DNA of 64,000 nucleotides from Heracleum sosnowskyi (taxonomy: Eukaryota; Streptophyta; Magnoliopsida; Apiales; Apiaceae). The position numbers and the translations under genes were made by a program. Positions 45,692-56,987 of this stretch are shown in pieces (the stretch's first letter is position 1; each line of letters opens with the position of its first letter). Location of the stretch: contig CM061238.1 in assembly GCA_030848705.1 (NCBI GenBank), forward strand, positions 50,941,133 to 51,005,132. Reading direction: 5' to 3'. The notes below the pieces were generated by a model. It was not told where the DNA came from. It did not search any database and saw only the letters and a list, made by a program, of their open reading frames with translations.

Positions 45692-45869
45692 ACATGTTCA
45701 TCATCATGTGCATCATCAGCAGGTTCAGCAGGCTTAGGTGAGTTAAGCACATATTCCAGCTTCTCAACCTTGAGAACAATTTTCAGGTTTCGAAGCCAGT
45801 CAACAAAATTAGGACCAGTCAATTTGTGAGCATCCAGTATGCTCCGGAGTGATAGTGCAGAAGACATAA
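45692..45869 (-). pseudogene. Copia-B gag N-terminal part
   Basis: From ATG 45869 it encodes MSSALSLRSILDAHKLTGPN and continues to DDEH, where the ACATG duplication and the solo LTR begin. Joined to 40838 the frame continues without a break, so the solo LTR is the only disruption here. An acceptor-like TTATCATTTACAG ends about 16 bases upstream of the ATG, hinting at an intron in the leader. Confidence 0.85.
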
Positions 45870-46950
45870 TGTATATAGTAAATCTGTAAATGATAAACAC
45901 ATAACAACACTTAGAAAATATTCAATTTCATTTTAAAACACTATATGAATCGGGTCTTTATTCATAAGTGGATCCCACTAGTTTATCTAATTTATACAAC
46001 CCCTAAGTGGAAAAATTAAGCATTCATAATGCTTGTGGAAATAGGGATCCTACATTCCATCACACAACCTCGGCTGTAGCACGAAACGCCATGTGATGTT
46101 CAGTAGGCAGACAACTCTTGTCAATTACATCTCATGTTATTCCCTAATAAAACTTTAGCCTCTTGAATAATTGAGTCACGGGTGTAGCACGACAACCTCA
46201 ATATTCTAAGTCAAGTCTAACCCAACATTACATACAATTGAATCAGTCTCCAACAGCCCACGACTGTAGCACGTAACGACCATTTAGATTCTAATTCATT
46301 GTACACATCTCTATGTAATAGACAAGTATTTCTTATTTCGAAATCAAAGCCCCCGGCTGTAGCACGAAACGACAATGATTCAAAAATAAGAACTACCTTC
46401 TACCATGTTGGAAGGCTATGACCGACACAAGCCCGTTGTGTCATTGGCCAATTACTACTTGATATTATTTAATTTTAGAGGGATTATATTATGTTACAAT
46501 CATAATCATATTATAAAGAGATTCTTCCTTTTAAATTAAATATTTCAAATCAATAATCGATAATTGGATGATTCCCAGATCGGGGGGAGCATTGTCAAGA
46601 GGCGTCACTTAATACCCCTTTCTTACAGATCGAAATCTGTTTTTGACAGAATCATCCTTTCTCTCAATATTGAAAATTCATATTTAATTATGTGTTTCAC
46701 AAACACAAGAATCTCATGATTGTATTCATAATATTATTGTTAAGGCAAGAAACGATTCCTATTCTAGATTTTCTAGAGCACGCCTTATTTTGATTTAAGT
46801 TCACCTAAATCTATCATCGCATGGTAAATATAGGCACATATCTCATATATAAAAATCAATAAACAAGTAATCATGCAAGTAATATCATGTCATACAATGA
46901 TGTATGGATTTATTATAGTATTTAAAAGCAATTAAAATAATTAGTACAAG
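45870..46950 (-). other. Copia-B leader or 5' region with four repeated motifs; 5' LTR not recognised
   Basis: No gene is present. The motif CGGCTGTAGCACGAAACG or close variants occurs at 46072, 46182, 46262 and 46353, spaced 80-110 bp apart. The region should contain the leader, primer site and 5' LTR of Copia-B, but nothing in it matches the 3' LTR by eye. The 5' end may have been deleted or replaced. Confidence 0.45.
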
Positions 46951-46952
46951 CT

Positions 46953-48370
46953 TTAAAACACTTCCGGGAATATAAACAGTTCCAAACTTTTATATAAAAA
47001 ATATTTGACCACTCCATTAGATCCGTCTCGGAAAAACGAATCCAACGGTATCCACCCTAGCCCAACAACATTTGTGATCACTCCATTCCTCTTTGTTATC
47101 CTTGTCCTTTTGTCTACACTTTTGATTTTCCAGTGCTCCACTTGTGGTAGCTTTCTTGAACAAGGAGATTTAGCCTTCAGTGCCACATCATTTGGAAGTA
47201 GCCTTGATCATTTCCCTTTAATCCACTGCAACACGCCACTAGTTGTGACTTTGTGGAAGTGTCTTTTAGATTTTGATGTTGTGGCTATACTTTTCTTCTG
47301 TGGCAAATCAGTTTCAGAAGCCTTGGATTTAGATTTTGGAGGATCATTACCAACAGTATCCACCCTAGACTTAGAGTCTTGTTTTGTGGTTAAGATACCG
47401 ATAGAAATGTCCTTGGCTTGCTGATTTCCATCTTTTCTCTTCTCAGCTTTTTTTTTTCTTTGAGTGTCCTTCTTGTCATTGTCAGCATCTTTGGATCTCT
47501 TGGATGATTTGCTTTTGCTGCTTTCACTTTTCCCATCCTTATCACTCCTTTGTAGACTTCTTCTTATACCACTTTTGTCTTCATCATCTTTGTCTTCTTT
47601 CTTTTCCTTGCTCATTTTGATTGATTCACGTATTCTGCCAGAAGAAAGAAATGTTTGCAGAATTTGAATTGTCTCTAATTCTTCTGCAGTCCTGAATCCC
47701 TTTTAGCTCTTAGCATTTGAATCACTTGATGGATTTTGTCTTTGGTTTTCATTTCCAAGTGGGCAGGAATAACCAGTTGATCAATGGAGTTTGCCTTTGA
47801 GATGCTTTGGAATATTATGGTTCTTGGATTTGATATGATGACCTTAGGTAGCCTCAAGAATTGATCTCTTTTTAGTTCAACATACAGTCTCTTGTTGTTC
47901 TCCCCATTCTTCTCAATTAACTCCAGAAGTGTGTCCAACTCAGTATACTTCAGCTTCTCTAGAGTTTCAAAGGACAAATGCCATAAGAAATTGTCTTTGG
48001 ATACCATGATTATTTCTCTTAGATGAGCTCCTTTTATTCTCCTGACTGCCACTGTAAAGTATTTGATTTCTTCATTCAGTTTGTTTCTGTAGTTCAGGGT
48101 TTGACCATGTACACTGATTTGGATGGCTTTCAGAAACTCCAGGAAGGCTTTATCATGATAGATGTTTGAGTTGGCAACTTCCTGTAGCTTGGCCTCAGTG
48201 ATAAAATTTTCTATGACTGGTTGAGCATTTGATGTGACTTGAGGAGCATTGACATCCATTGGCATAGTGCCAGGATAGAATGTTGAGGTGACATTACTCT
48301 TCTGGCTATCTCTACTGGTGACAGTAACAGTAGGAAGAGTAAGAGGCTTTAGATCTTTTTCTGTGATTTT
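46953..48370 (-). pseudogene. Sirevirus post-pol ORF, N-terminal and middle part
   Basis: Read from 48370, where Gypsy-C interrupts it, the frame runs through PMDVNAPQVTSNAQ to a stop at 47675. A shift of one base near 47690 restores continuity into EELETIQIL and then a very Lys/Ser/Asp-rich region (47615-47208). A stop at 47208-47210 follows, then 78 further codons to 46953. The first half is helical with hydrophobic patches, without a clear membrane segment. It precedes the segment at 26459-25853 in the same element. Function unknown; the last residues before 46953 may already be foreign sequence. Confidence 0.55.
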
Positions 48371-50888
48371 TGTAATAACCCCAAATTTTGGACTTAGTTA
48401 AAAAAATTTTTGATGAATAGTAAATGTGATGAATAGTAAATTTGCTGATGGAAAATTTTTCAGACCACACTATGTGGATGATATGGAATGAATGTTTCGA
48501 GGTTATATTATTGATGTATAGGAAAAATAAGTGAATGTAAACGCAATCAGAATCAGAAGATTCCCATCCGAGTTTTAAGTCACTATTCACTGGACAATCA
48601 AGAACGTATTGATTTGATCGTTTTAAGAAAGTATGTGGAATGAGAAATACATGATCATATCTTAAGCCAAGGTGAGAAATCTAGGATCATATATTAAACC
48701 AAGGTAATGGAAGGATAAAGGAAGTACCCTAGCTTTGGTATAGGGAAACGTCTTTAAAACCACTAGAAACTATCGCGAAACAAAAGCGTAACAAATTATG
48801 GATTAAACCCTAACCAAAGGAGGAGTATTATATGAGATCATCAAGTGCAATATATAAAAGAATTGAGGATGCAAAGGATGACATAAGCATGATGCAAGGG
48901 GATGACATAAGCATGACAAAGTGATGACAAGGTGATGAATCACCACCTTGTCACCACTTTCACCACCACCACAAGTTCATTTTGGCCTTGTCATTGATGA
49001 CAAAACCTTGTCTTAGCCACACAAATCAAATGACAAAGTGTTAAAGGTTTATTAGACAATCAAAAGGAAAAGAAAAATCAAAGAAAACAAATCACAAAAG
49101 AGAAGTATCAAGAACATCAAACTTTCGGCTTTTCTTCATCTTCAAACCCTTAAAAATTTTGCTCCAACTTCCACTCAACCATAATTCTTGATCTTGGACT
49201 CTAAATCACCCTCATCCTATATCCAAGGTAGATCTTTAATCTTAGCCTCATCCATGGATCATAACTTGATCAAAAATGGATTCAAAGTTGATGATGAATA
49301 GTGATGTGAATAGTAACCTCATAGAATCTTGATTTGTTTTGATGATTTTAGGTTTGATTAACATAGTTAAGGAGCAAGGAAGGATATATCACCCATATAT
49401 AGCCATTATTAAGATCCAAGGAAGGTATAAAACTTCTTACTTTCTAAGATTATGTTTTGATCTAGTAGTTAGAAGTGTTTGATTTGAAGCTATGATAGAA
49501 TAAAGCATGTATGCATGATTTTAAGCATGTTTAATGGATAATTTGTGGATGAACTTGTGAAATAGAGGGTGACCTTATTTGGACAGATAAATGGTAGTAT
49601 AGACTTGAGTTGATTGGTGGTTGGTTGATGGTTGATTGTAGTTTGGATGAGTGTTTGAAAAAAAACACGGGAAGTACGCATAAGCGCCGTTACCATGTTG
49701 GATTTTACTTAGGTAATTTAGACAGAAACCATGACTGCAAAACAGGGCATAAACTTGAGGTTTCTGACCATGAGCATGTAGGCTCTGTTTCCTAGATTAC
49801 TTTGGCGAAAGAATCGTATTGTTTTGGTTTACGGTTTAGGAATAACGTCCGTTTTAGTTAAAGCGGTTTCGCGTAACGAGATAGTTCATTGTATGAACTT
49901 TGAGATAGGGATCAAGCCCTTTAAAATTGGAATTGGATTGAGATATTAAAATGGATACTAGTATGTATAATAAGGAAATGAAGCCTAGAAGAGTTCGAGT
50001 TAAAAAGATAAGTTGGTGATTTTATAAAAATACGCAAACAAAGGTTGCGCGAGTGAAATAACCTTAAGGGGATGGTTTAAAACAAGGAAATGGTAAAGGA
50101 TAAATACTTGGGATTTGTGAATAGGTTTTCACCCAAACTTTTGACTTAGAAGTTTACGGAATGTTATGAGGTTATAGATGACCAAGAGAGAGACAATTGA
50201 TGTTCGTTAATAGAACGTTAGTGCTTAAGTTAAATGCACTTTAAATGATTAAGCCAGGGGACTGATCGGGTATTTCTTTGTTTATAGATTTCCCGGCAAG
50301 TTCTCGAAACCGTAACAACCAAGGACCCGAGGCAAGTTTTCTCATCCCATGCTGTATTTTAAAATACAATATTCTGATAATATGCATATGATAGATGCAT
50401 GCTTTCCAAAAGTAATATATGCATACGATATTATGCATGCTTTCAAACCTCACATCGTATATAGATGTGATGGCATTAAAAATGATGAGATGTGATGTAT
50501 GCATACGATAGATGCATGCAAGTCTTCAAACCCTACACCATATAATGATGATGTTGTGATATTGATACATATGCTGCTTTATGCTGTGAAATGACTTATA
50601 AATTGTTTTCTCTTTTTAATAAAAAGCGGTATAAGATATAAGGTTTATATGCTAGCTAAGTACTAGATATATACCAAGGTTAAGGATTAAAGACTCTAAG
50701 TATAGAGTACTTGTACGATGGTTTTAAAAACTTAGACCGGGAGTCAAATTATTATTTTGTTTTAAACTACTGTCAGAAACTGGAAGGTTCCAGGGACGGT
50801 TATACTTTAAGGGTATTTTAAATATTTCAATATCTATATAATTGGATATTTAAGGTGAGATATTTAAATAATATTATAATATATATAT

Positions 50889-51230
50889 TATTTGAATATT
50901 ATTTAATTAAGTGAATATTATTTCGAATATTCACTTAAGTGTTTTATATTGAATAATAATTCAATATTTATTATTTGAATATTATTTAATTAAGTGAATA
51001 TTATTTCGAATATTCACTTAAGTGTTTTATATTGAATAATAATTCAATATTTATTATTTGAATATTATTTAAATAAGTGAATATTATTTTGAATATTCAC
51101 TTAAGTGTTTTATATTGAATAATAATTCAATATTTATTATCTGAGGATTTTTTTTTACTAAGTGAATATTATTTTGAATATTCACTTAGGTGGGTTTATA
51201 TTGAATAATAATTTAATATTTATTATTTGG
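50889..51230. repeat. 83-bp tandem repeat with two palindromes per unit
   Basis: Units start at 50889, 50972, 51055 and 51138, an exact 83-bp period. Each unit holds AAGTGAATATT-ATTTCG-AATATTCACTT (11-bp stem) and ATTGAAT-AAT-ATTCAAT. The same array is present in the 3' LTR at about 61770-62110. The last unit is more diverged. Confidence 0.9.
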
Positions 51231-51810
51231 GTATTTATTAAATATTCCAAATATGATTTAAAATCATAGAACCTTATTATATGATTAAAGGTTCTATTAT
51301 TTACACAAAAATATAAATTTCTGATTTCAGAAAAGGTATTAAAATAGAGATTCCCAACTATTATCTTAAGATAGTTAAAGGTAATTAAATGCGAATAGTA
51401 TTTTTCCAACTCATCGAAAATTGGGAATCTAGTTCAAGAATTTGAGGACAGTGATTTACTTCCACTGTTCCTCTAAAGTATCTATAACTAGGGGATGGCT
51501 TCCCCATTCAAATAAGAGTTTTTTAAACTCACTGAACTCTGATATTTCAACAAACTCCCTGGTCATAATTTCAAAATATGTAGTAACCATCGGTAGTCTC
51601 GTTGACTAATGTCAACCCACACTTCGACTTACTCCTTTCAATTACTCTGGAGTAAGGTATTCTGAACGGTTACAAAGTTTTGACAAATAATTGTACTCGG
51701 GAAAAATGGAATTAAATTCCGATTTCCGTTTCATTAATATTTTTAATCATGGGAATTGGAAAGGCCTACACGGCAATGAAATAGGTGTTGGGGTAGTGCC
51801 AAAATTAGCA

Positions 51811-51912
51811 AGGCTTACCCGGTGATGAAATATGCCCGAGGTAGTGATCTCTTGCGTGCTAAGGCTTACCCGGTGATGAAATAGGCCCGAGGTAGTGATC
51901 TCTTAGCACAAT
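51811..51912. repeat. 51-bp tandem repeat in Gypsy-C LTR
   Basis: AGGCTTACCCGGTGATGAAA begins at 51811 and 51862. A weaker copy (AGGCCTACACGGCAATGAAA) is at about 51764. GCCCGAGGTAGTGATCTCTT completes each unit. The same repeats occur in the 3' LTR near 62696 and 62747. Confidence 0.8.
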
Positions 51913-52668
51913 GGCCCGTATGCGGTCAGGGTGATAACCAAACAGGAAGTCGTCCTTCTACTAGTAGAAAAGAAAAGTTACGATACAACGGCTGATCACC
52001 GTGTATCGGGTGTTCCAGTATATTCCCTTCCCTCCAATTGGAGTTGTGCTGCACATTGTAATGAAAGCCTAGGTGCTGAGTTACTGATAATGTGGCAGTG
52101 ATGAGTAATGATGTTCCTCATACAGTAGTTGTACTGTATGGCATGTTTTGACGAAAAGAATAATAAAATGTCATTCTGTATACGAATGAAGTTTAAAGGT
52201 TTTCCTTCATGATATAAGCTTATATATTTTATTAAGCTGCTATATCTGATTGTCGAGCTATAGTGCTCGTTCTTGCTTCTTTTACAAAAGGTGTTCATTA
52301 CTGATATTCTACAGTATTTTGAACAGTATGAGATATCTAAATAGATATGTGAGTATATATGTTGAAAAGGTATTTAAGATATACAATATGTTGAACTGTA
52401 TAGTATTTTGAATCGATGGATAGGTTTTAAGCCTTGATTCCATTATTTGATATCTATTTTAAAAGATATGTTTTGAATCTTGGTTCATTATATCGATACT
52501 AAGGATTTCTAAAGGATTTACGAAAAGTATTTGAGTATGATTATAAATCATACGGTATTTTGAACGATATACTATTTTGGGGATAAACCCTAGTAGTTTT
52601 AAACATGGATCCTATATGGATTATCTACCTGAATGGTTTAAAGATTTAAACTGGGATAGATTTCTTGC

Positions 52669-52685
52669 TGAGCGCTATTAGTTCA
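52669..52685 (+). repeat. TGAGC/GTTCA hairpin in Gypsy-C 5' LTR
   Basis: TGAGC-GCTATTA-GTTCA pairs with one G-U wobble as RNA. In the 3' LTR (63554-63570) it reads TGAGT-GCTATTA-GCTCA, also pairing with one G-U. It is followed by CTTTCAG|CATGAAG near 52710. Confidence 0.45.
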
Positions 52686-53135
52686 TTCTTGCTTTATTAA
52701 TACTTTCAGCATGAAGAAAACATTGCTGATTCACCTCGTGTTACGAGAGCAAGGGAATGGAGAGACCACCCTTGAGTTAGTTCAGCAAGATGGATACTGT
52801 CGGAGTTAGCAAAACAGTTGCAGACTGAATTAGTGAGAATTATTTTGAGTAGGTTTGTATTATTAAACCTTGTATAGAATTGTGAGGTCTATTATTTTAA
52901 CTTCAGGTAGAGGTTGTAAATGATAGATGAGATCCTGGATAGTACATTTGATTGTAATAACAAATGTTACTTATTGTTGCTCATTTCCAAGGCTATAACT
53001 TGTGTGTGTGTGCGTAAGTGATTGGGGTCAATTGGAGTTATATTATTAGAATGTTGTAAGTAATACAGGTATTGTACAATTGATGGAGCGTGACAACCCA
53101 GATTCCTGACCCCGGGTCTGGGGGTGTTACAGAAA

Positions 53136-53146
53136 TGGTATCAGAG
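53136..53146 (+). promoter_or_regulatory. Gypsy-C primer binding site
   Basis: TGGTATCAGAG, complementary to initiator methionine tRNA, lies 4 nt after the 5' LTR. It is the first 11 bases of the 12-base site in Gypsy-A. Confidence 0.75.
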
Positions 53147-55285
53147 AGTTAAGTTATAAACTTGGATATGAGAGTGTTAAGAGTTATAAGTGAGGGAATG
53201 ACGCGAGGACTCATATAGAGTTCGTTAAGTGGACTACCGGAGGTAGTGCCATCGAGGATGTTAAGATTAAAGAGTTTAGTTGAGAACTTATCGGAGGACC
53301 GATAGGACTATTGAAGATCATCATAATGATGAGAAGGACGTTTAGAATTGTACACAGATTATCAAAGAGATTAAGATAAGACGCGGAGCAGAGTCTCGGT
53401 CGCAGTTGAGGTAAGGTCAGAATGGCCAATACCAATGGATAACTTGACTTAGTAAGAACCTAAGTGTTGTAGTTCATCGTAGTTTGCCACGAGAAGGCAG
53501 CACATGTGAAGATCGAGACATTTACAGTCATTTACGCGATCCGAATTACTAAATTGCGTGGACTAGTTAAGGCATTATCTTGTGTATAAGATCCAATCCT
53601 TGAGAACAACGATTCCACCAGAGTTGGTGTCTTTTCCGTCGATGGGTATTTTGTTACCTAAGAGGAAGATTTTGTGTACATATAGTACCAGAACGTTATC
53701 GTGAGACGAACGCGCTAAATCGCATCGCGAGTATATTTCGTACGATAGGCCATGATGGCTCAACTCGGAAATCAAAGATATGAAGAATGGATAGCGTGAT
53801 TCTAATGAAGACACGTATGGTTGCGACAAGCAATGCGACGATCTATGGACCTACGAGGGATGAGACCTATGGTGGCCTGGGGTTTGATTCGTTCGATACG
53901 ATTGGTGATAAGAAATTACACATACGTTAATGGACCATCATCTTTTGTGGATGTGTTGATGCGGTCGTATGAGGCCCAATCTCTGAACGATTATTGGGGA
54001 ATGGCGAATATGTTCGAACTCCCAACCTGATTGCGAATCTGTACGATTTTGAGGTACCGTTGGTTAGTGCCCTAAGCCATAAAGGCAGAAAGATAAGATC
54101 ATCCTCGTGCGGGTGATGTTAGAAATTATAATGACCATTGACTTCTTGGTATCTACTTGCTGGTACACTCCTTAATCTAAAACTGTTCATGCTCGTGTTA
54201 CCTTGAATAATTCATGTCAGGTAACCCTTTTAGTTTCCTACTTCAACTTGGGATGCAACCAACAATTGTTAAATATTCATTTATTTCTTCATAATTGGAC
54301 TCCTCAGTCGAGTTCATAAAAATCTATCTATTTGTTTAAACATAGATGATATATATTTCAGAGACTACTCATGAATTCTTTTCTTCGGTTAAGAAGGGAT
54401 TTGCACATCAGACGTTGAAATCGTAGAAAGGATATCAATTTGATATTGATATTCCTAATTCAATTCTATCGGAGAATTTGACAAAGTTTATGTACGGAGA
54501 CACCTTTGGGTGGACCGTTTCACTGATGAGAAATGTTTGGTGGGAGGTGATCGATTGTTCCGATACCGAGAACCATCTATTCAGACCCTATATTCTATTC
54601 AAGGGTTATAATTACCTTGTTCGTCCCAAACTTATTTACTCTTCTTTTCAATTCATTATCCGAGTAGTCAAAATTTTGCTTTCTTTCTTTCTTTGACTAC
54701 GATGTCGAGATTTTGTACTAATAAATTGAAAATGGCTACTTGTATGTGCCATTATGAGTGACTAGTTAATTGTTCTAACTAGTTGAAATTTTAATGATAT
54801 GATGAAAATCTAGCTAATTATCCTAGCTAGATGCTGCGTCCCAAACTAATCGAACTAGCAAATTTTGTTCAGCTAGTTGTTAATGTTTATTGAAATGAAC
54901 TAGTTATTGTATCACTAAGTTCAACTTTCGGTCAAATTTATATAAGTGAATTCACGATGCATTTGTATGCAATGAAGTATGGTGGGAAGATTTTCAAACG
55001 ATAATTTGATTGAGACCTAACCAGGTCACCCCCTCAGCGAGAATTTTGCAAAGTTTATTTTCTATATATATATAAAGCATTCTGTTGCTTGAAGTATTCT
55101 TGGTACCATGCAAGTATTTTCCTTAGTATTTGGAAAAAGAGTGTGTTGAAGCTTAGAGCTAAAACAAATGAGCCCGATAAATTATGAATCGAAGTTTACG
55201 AAAATTGCCAAGGTTTGTTTCGCATGATGCGAATTCAGAATAACGAAACGTTTGAAACGACTAGTTATGTTACCGTGGTTAAGGA
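53147..55285 (+). other. Gypsy-C internal region, decayed; no gene recognised
   Basis: This should hold the leader, gag and protease. Only short unrelated frames are open, and I cannot match any to gag motifs or find a CCHC knuckle. CTAGCTAG/ACTAGTT-rich text lies at 54760-54910. The stretch may include further old insertions. Confidence 0.4.
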
Positions 55286-56873
55286 TGTTGGGTTTCGGGG
55301 CAACAAACGCAGCGAAAAACAGTCGTAAAACAATAAAATTCCGAAACCCTAACCCTAGGATCCGTGTACAAGACATGGCTGATTATGGAGAAACGAAATC
55401 ATACCTTAAAGAGCTTTAAAGTTCGGAAAGATGGAGGTCCTTGTTGTAATCACCACACAACCCTTGTCCAAGATCTGCGTCGCCAAAGTCGTCCACACGA
55501 ACGCTCGATCGTCCAACGATCAACGGAGTTCGGTACTAGCCGAAAAACTACCCCTCTCTCTCTCTCTCTCTAGCCTCTCTTAATGCAGAGCTACTAGGGT
55601 TTTCTTTAATTCGAAATTGCAGAAAAAACATACCTGAATAATACATCATAATGTATTTATATGAGAAAGAGGATTGGGCCAAAACCCTAAATCCGTTTTT
55701 GGGCTTCTTAAAACCCAATCTGATTTTGGTTTTAGTATTAAATTCGAAATTCTATTTAATTAAGACCATCTCAATTAAATGACTAATTTCGAAAATAATC
55801 AGTTAATATTAAATTCGAATTCTGATTTAATTAAGACCAGCTCAATTAAATAACTAATTTCAAATTTAATCATTTAATTTAAATTCATAATTTAAATTAA
55901 AACTCCATTTAAAACGTTCTAAGTGTGTGACCCTTTAGGTTATTATTTCGTTGGCAATAATTTTATTCTTAAATAAAATTATAAACAATGAGCGGCATCT
56001 AGTAATACATCATTGCTCCCCAAGAAATAATAATAAATGGTGATCCAATTAAACCTTTTGTGACTAATGTTTCCGTGTAATATAATCCCTTTAACCAAAT
56101 ATTATAGATTAAACTCGAGGCATGTTATTAGTCATCCTCTTCAACATTTAATCCAGGTTTCCTTGATCAATGAGTAGACTATTAAAACAAATCAATATTT
56201 GAGCATGGCCATGCATTTTCATAGTCTCACTCAATCAAGAGGCCAATAATATCTCTCCTAATAATAGGAGGGTTAAATCCTATATCTATCATTCATATTT
56301 CTCATACGACTCATAATATACCCGATGTCCACTTTTATCATCACCCGGTCAAAGGTAACTTTTAATGTAATCAAAGTATATTAATCCTCGTATAGAAATA
56401 TAATGATCTCAAGTCTAAGGATCATTACACCATTATCACTGTGAGTTATTCTAATGACTTTATTACCATGTAGAATCTCACTGTGGGTCTATTCGGTGCC
56501 ATGTAGAATATTACATGCACCTATGTTCTTGACTTTAGTATCATTATACCTATGACCAATGAGATGTGGTCATTTAGTCAATGAACATACTAATCTTTAT
56601 GCATCATAATTGTCCTAATTTATAATGCTTAATTAGGGATAATTTAGGAATATAAACACTATTCATATAATCTCATTTTTAAGTCACATACTTAAAGATA
56701 TAGAATACGTGTTCAATATTCCAAGGACATTTATTACTCTAACATTAATATCGCAGTAAATAAAGACATAATAATTGTTGTTGAATAATCAATAGAACAT
56801 AATCATTATTAAATAACAAAATAGTGTTTCCCAGAAGTACAATTGTATTGTCTCTAGGGCACTAACACTAACA
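55286..56873 (-). mobile_element. Copia-C: solo LTR of a Copia element inside Gypsy-C
   Basis: On the minus strand it starts TGTTAGTGCCCTAGAGAC and ends CCCGAAACCCAACA. The target duplication AAGGA is present at 55281-55285 and 56874-56878. The length is 1,588 bp, with no internal domain. Blocks shared with the Copia-B LTR (CTCAAGTCTAAGGA, GTGTGACCCTTTAGGTT) place it in a related Copia lineage. Confidence 0.9.
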
Positions 56874-56987
56874 AAGGAAACGACTGTGATAGAAATGGCA
56901 ACAAAGTGGACGAGAATGAAATGGGCATAAAGAAAATAAAGTATGAAACGCGAATAGATTGAGAAAGAAAGAAGGTAAGAATTCAGA

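Larger units (their letters stand above)
26460..46950 (-). mobile_element. Copia-B: TNT1-94-like Ty1/Copia element (right end not resolved)
   Basis: The minus-strand element runs from a leader near 46900 through gag, protease, integrase, RT and RNase H to a 3' LTR ending TTCCTTCA at 26460. Outside that end the Sirevirus ORF continues, with CTCTC (26455-26459) as the presumed duplication. The 5' LTR and primer site were not recognised between 45870 and 46950, so the right limit is approximate. Two later insertions lie within it: a CACTA element in the 3' LTR and the Gypsy-B solo LTR in gag. Stops and a frameshift show decay. Confidence 0.75.
24483..48370 (-). mobile_element. Sirevirus-type Copia retrotransposon, 3' part only, heavily interrupted
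   Basis: Read on the minus strand from 48370, the window holds an ORF located after pol (48370-46953, resuming 26459-25853), a polypurine tract, and a 3' LTR ending ATATATAACA at 24483. Gag, pol and the 5' LTR are not in the window; they would lie beyond Gypsy-C, which is inserted at 48370/48371. Copia-B with its own insertions occupies 26460 to about 46950. The ORF placement after pol and the LTR style fit Sireviruses with an extra 3' ORF. The lineage call is an inference from layout. Confidence 0.6.
48371..53131 (+). repeat. Gypsy-C 5' LTR (4,761 bp)
   Basis: It starts TGTAATAACCCC and ends GGGGGTGTTACA. It is nearly identical to the 3' LTR, with a few substitutions and an 11-bp indel near 48920. 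Contents include the 83-bp palindrome array, 51-bp repeats near 51811, a (TG)n stretch near 53001 and the TGAGC hairpin at 52669. None of its ORFs is supported as a gene, including those repeated in both LTRs (for example 50241-50504 and 61129-61392). Confidence 0.92.

Noticed and set aside
50241..52298. ORFs repeated in both Gypsy-C LTRs (for example 50241-50504, 51182-51409, 51996-52298)
   Set aside because: Their duplication is due to the LTR pair, not to selection; they contain no known domain and are antisense to the element.
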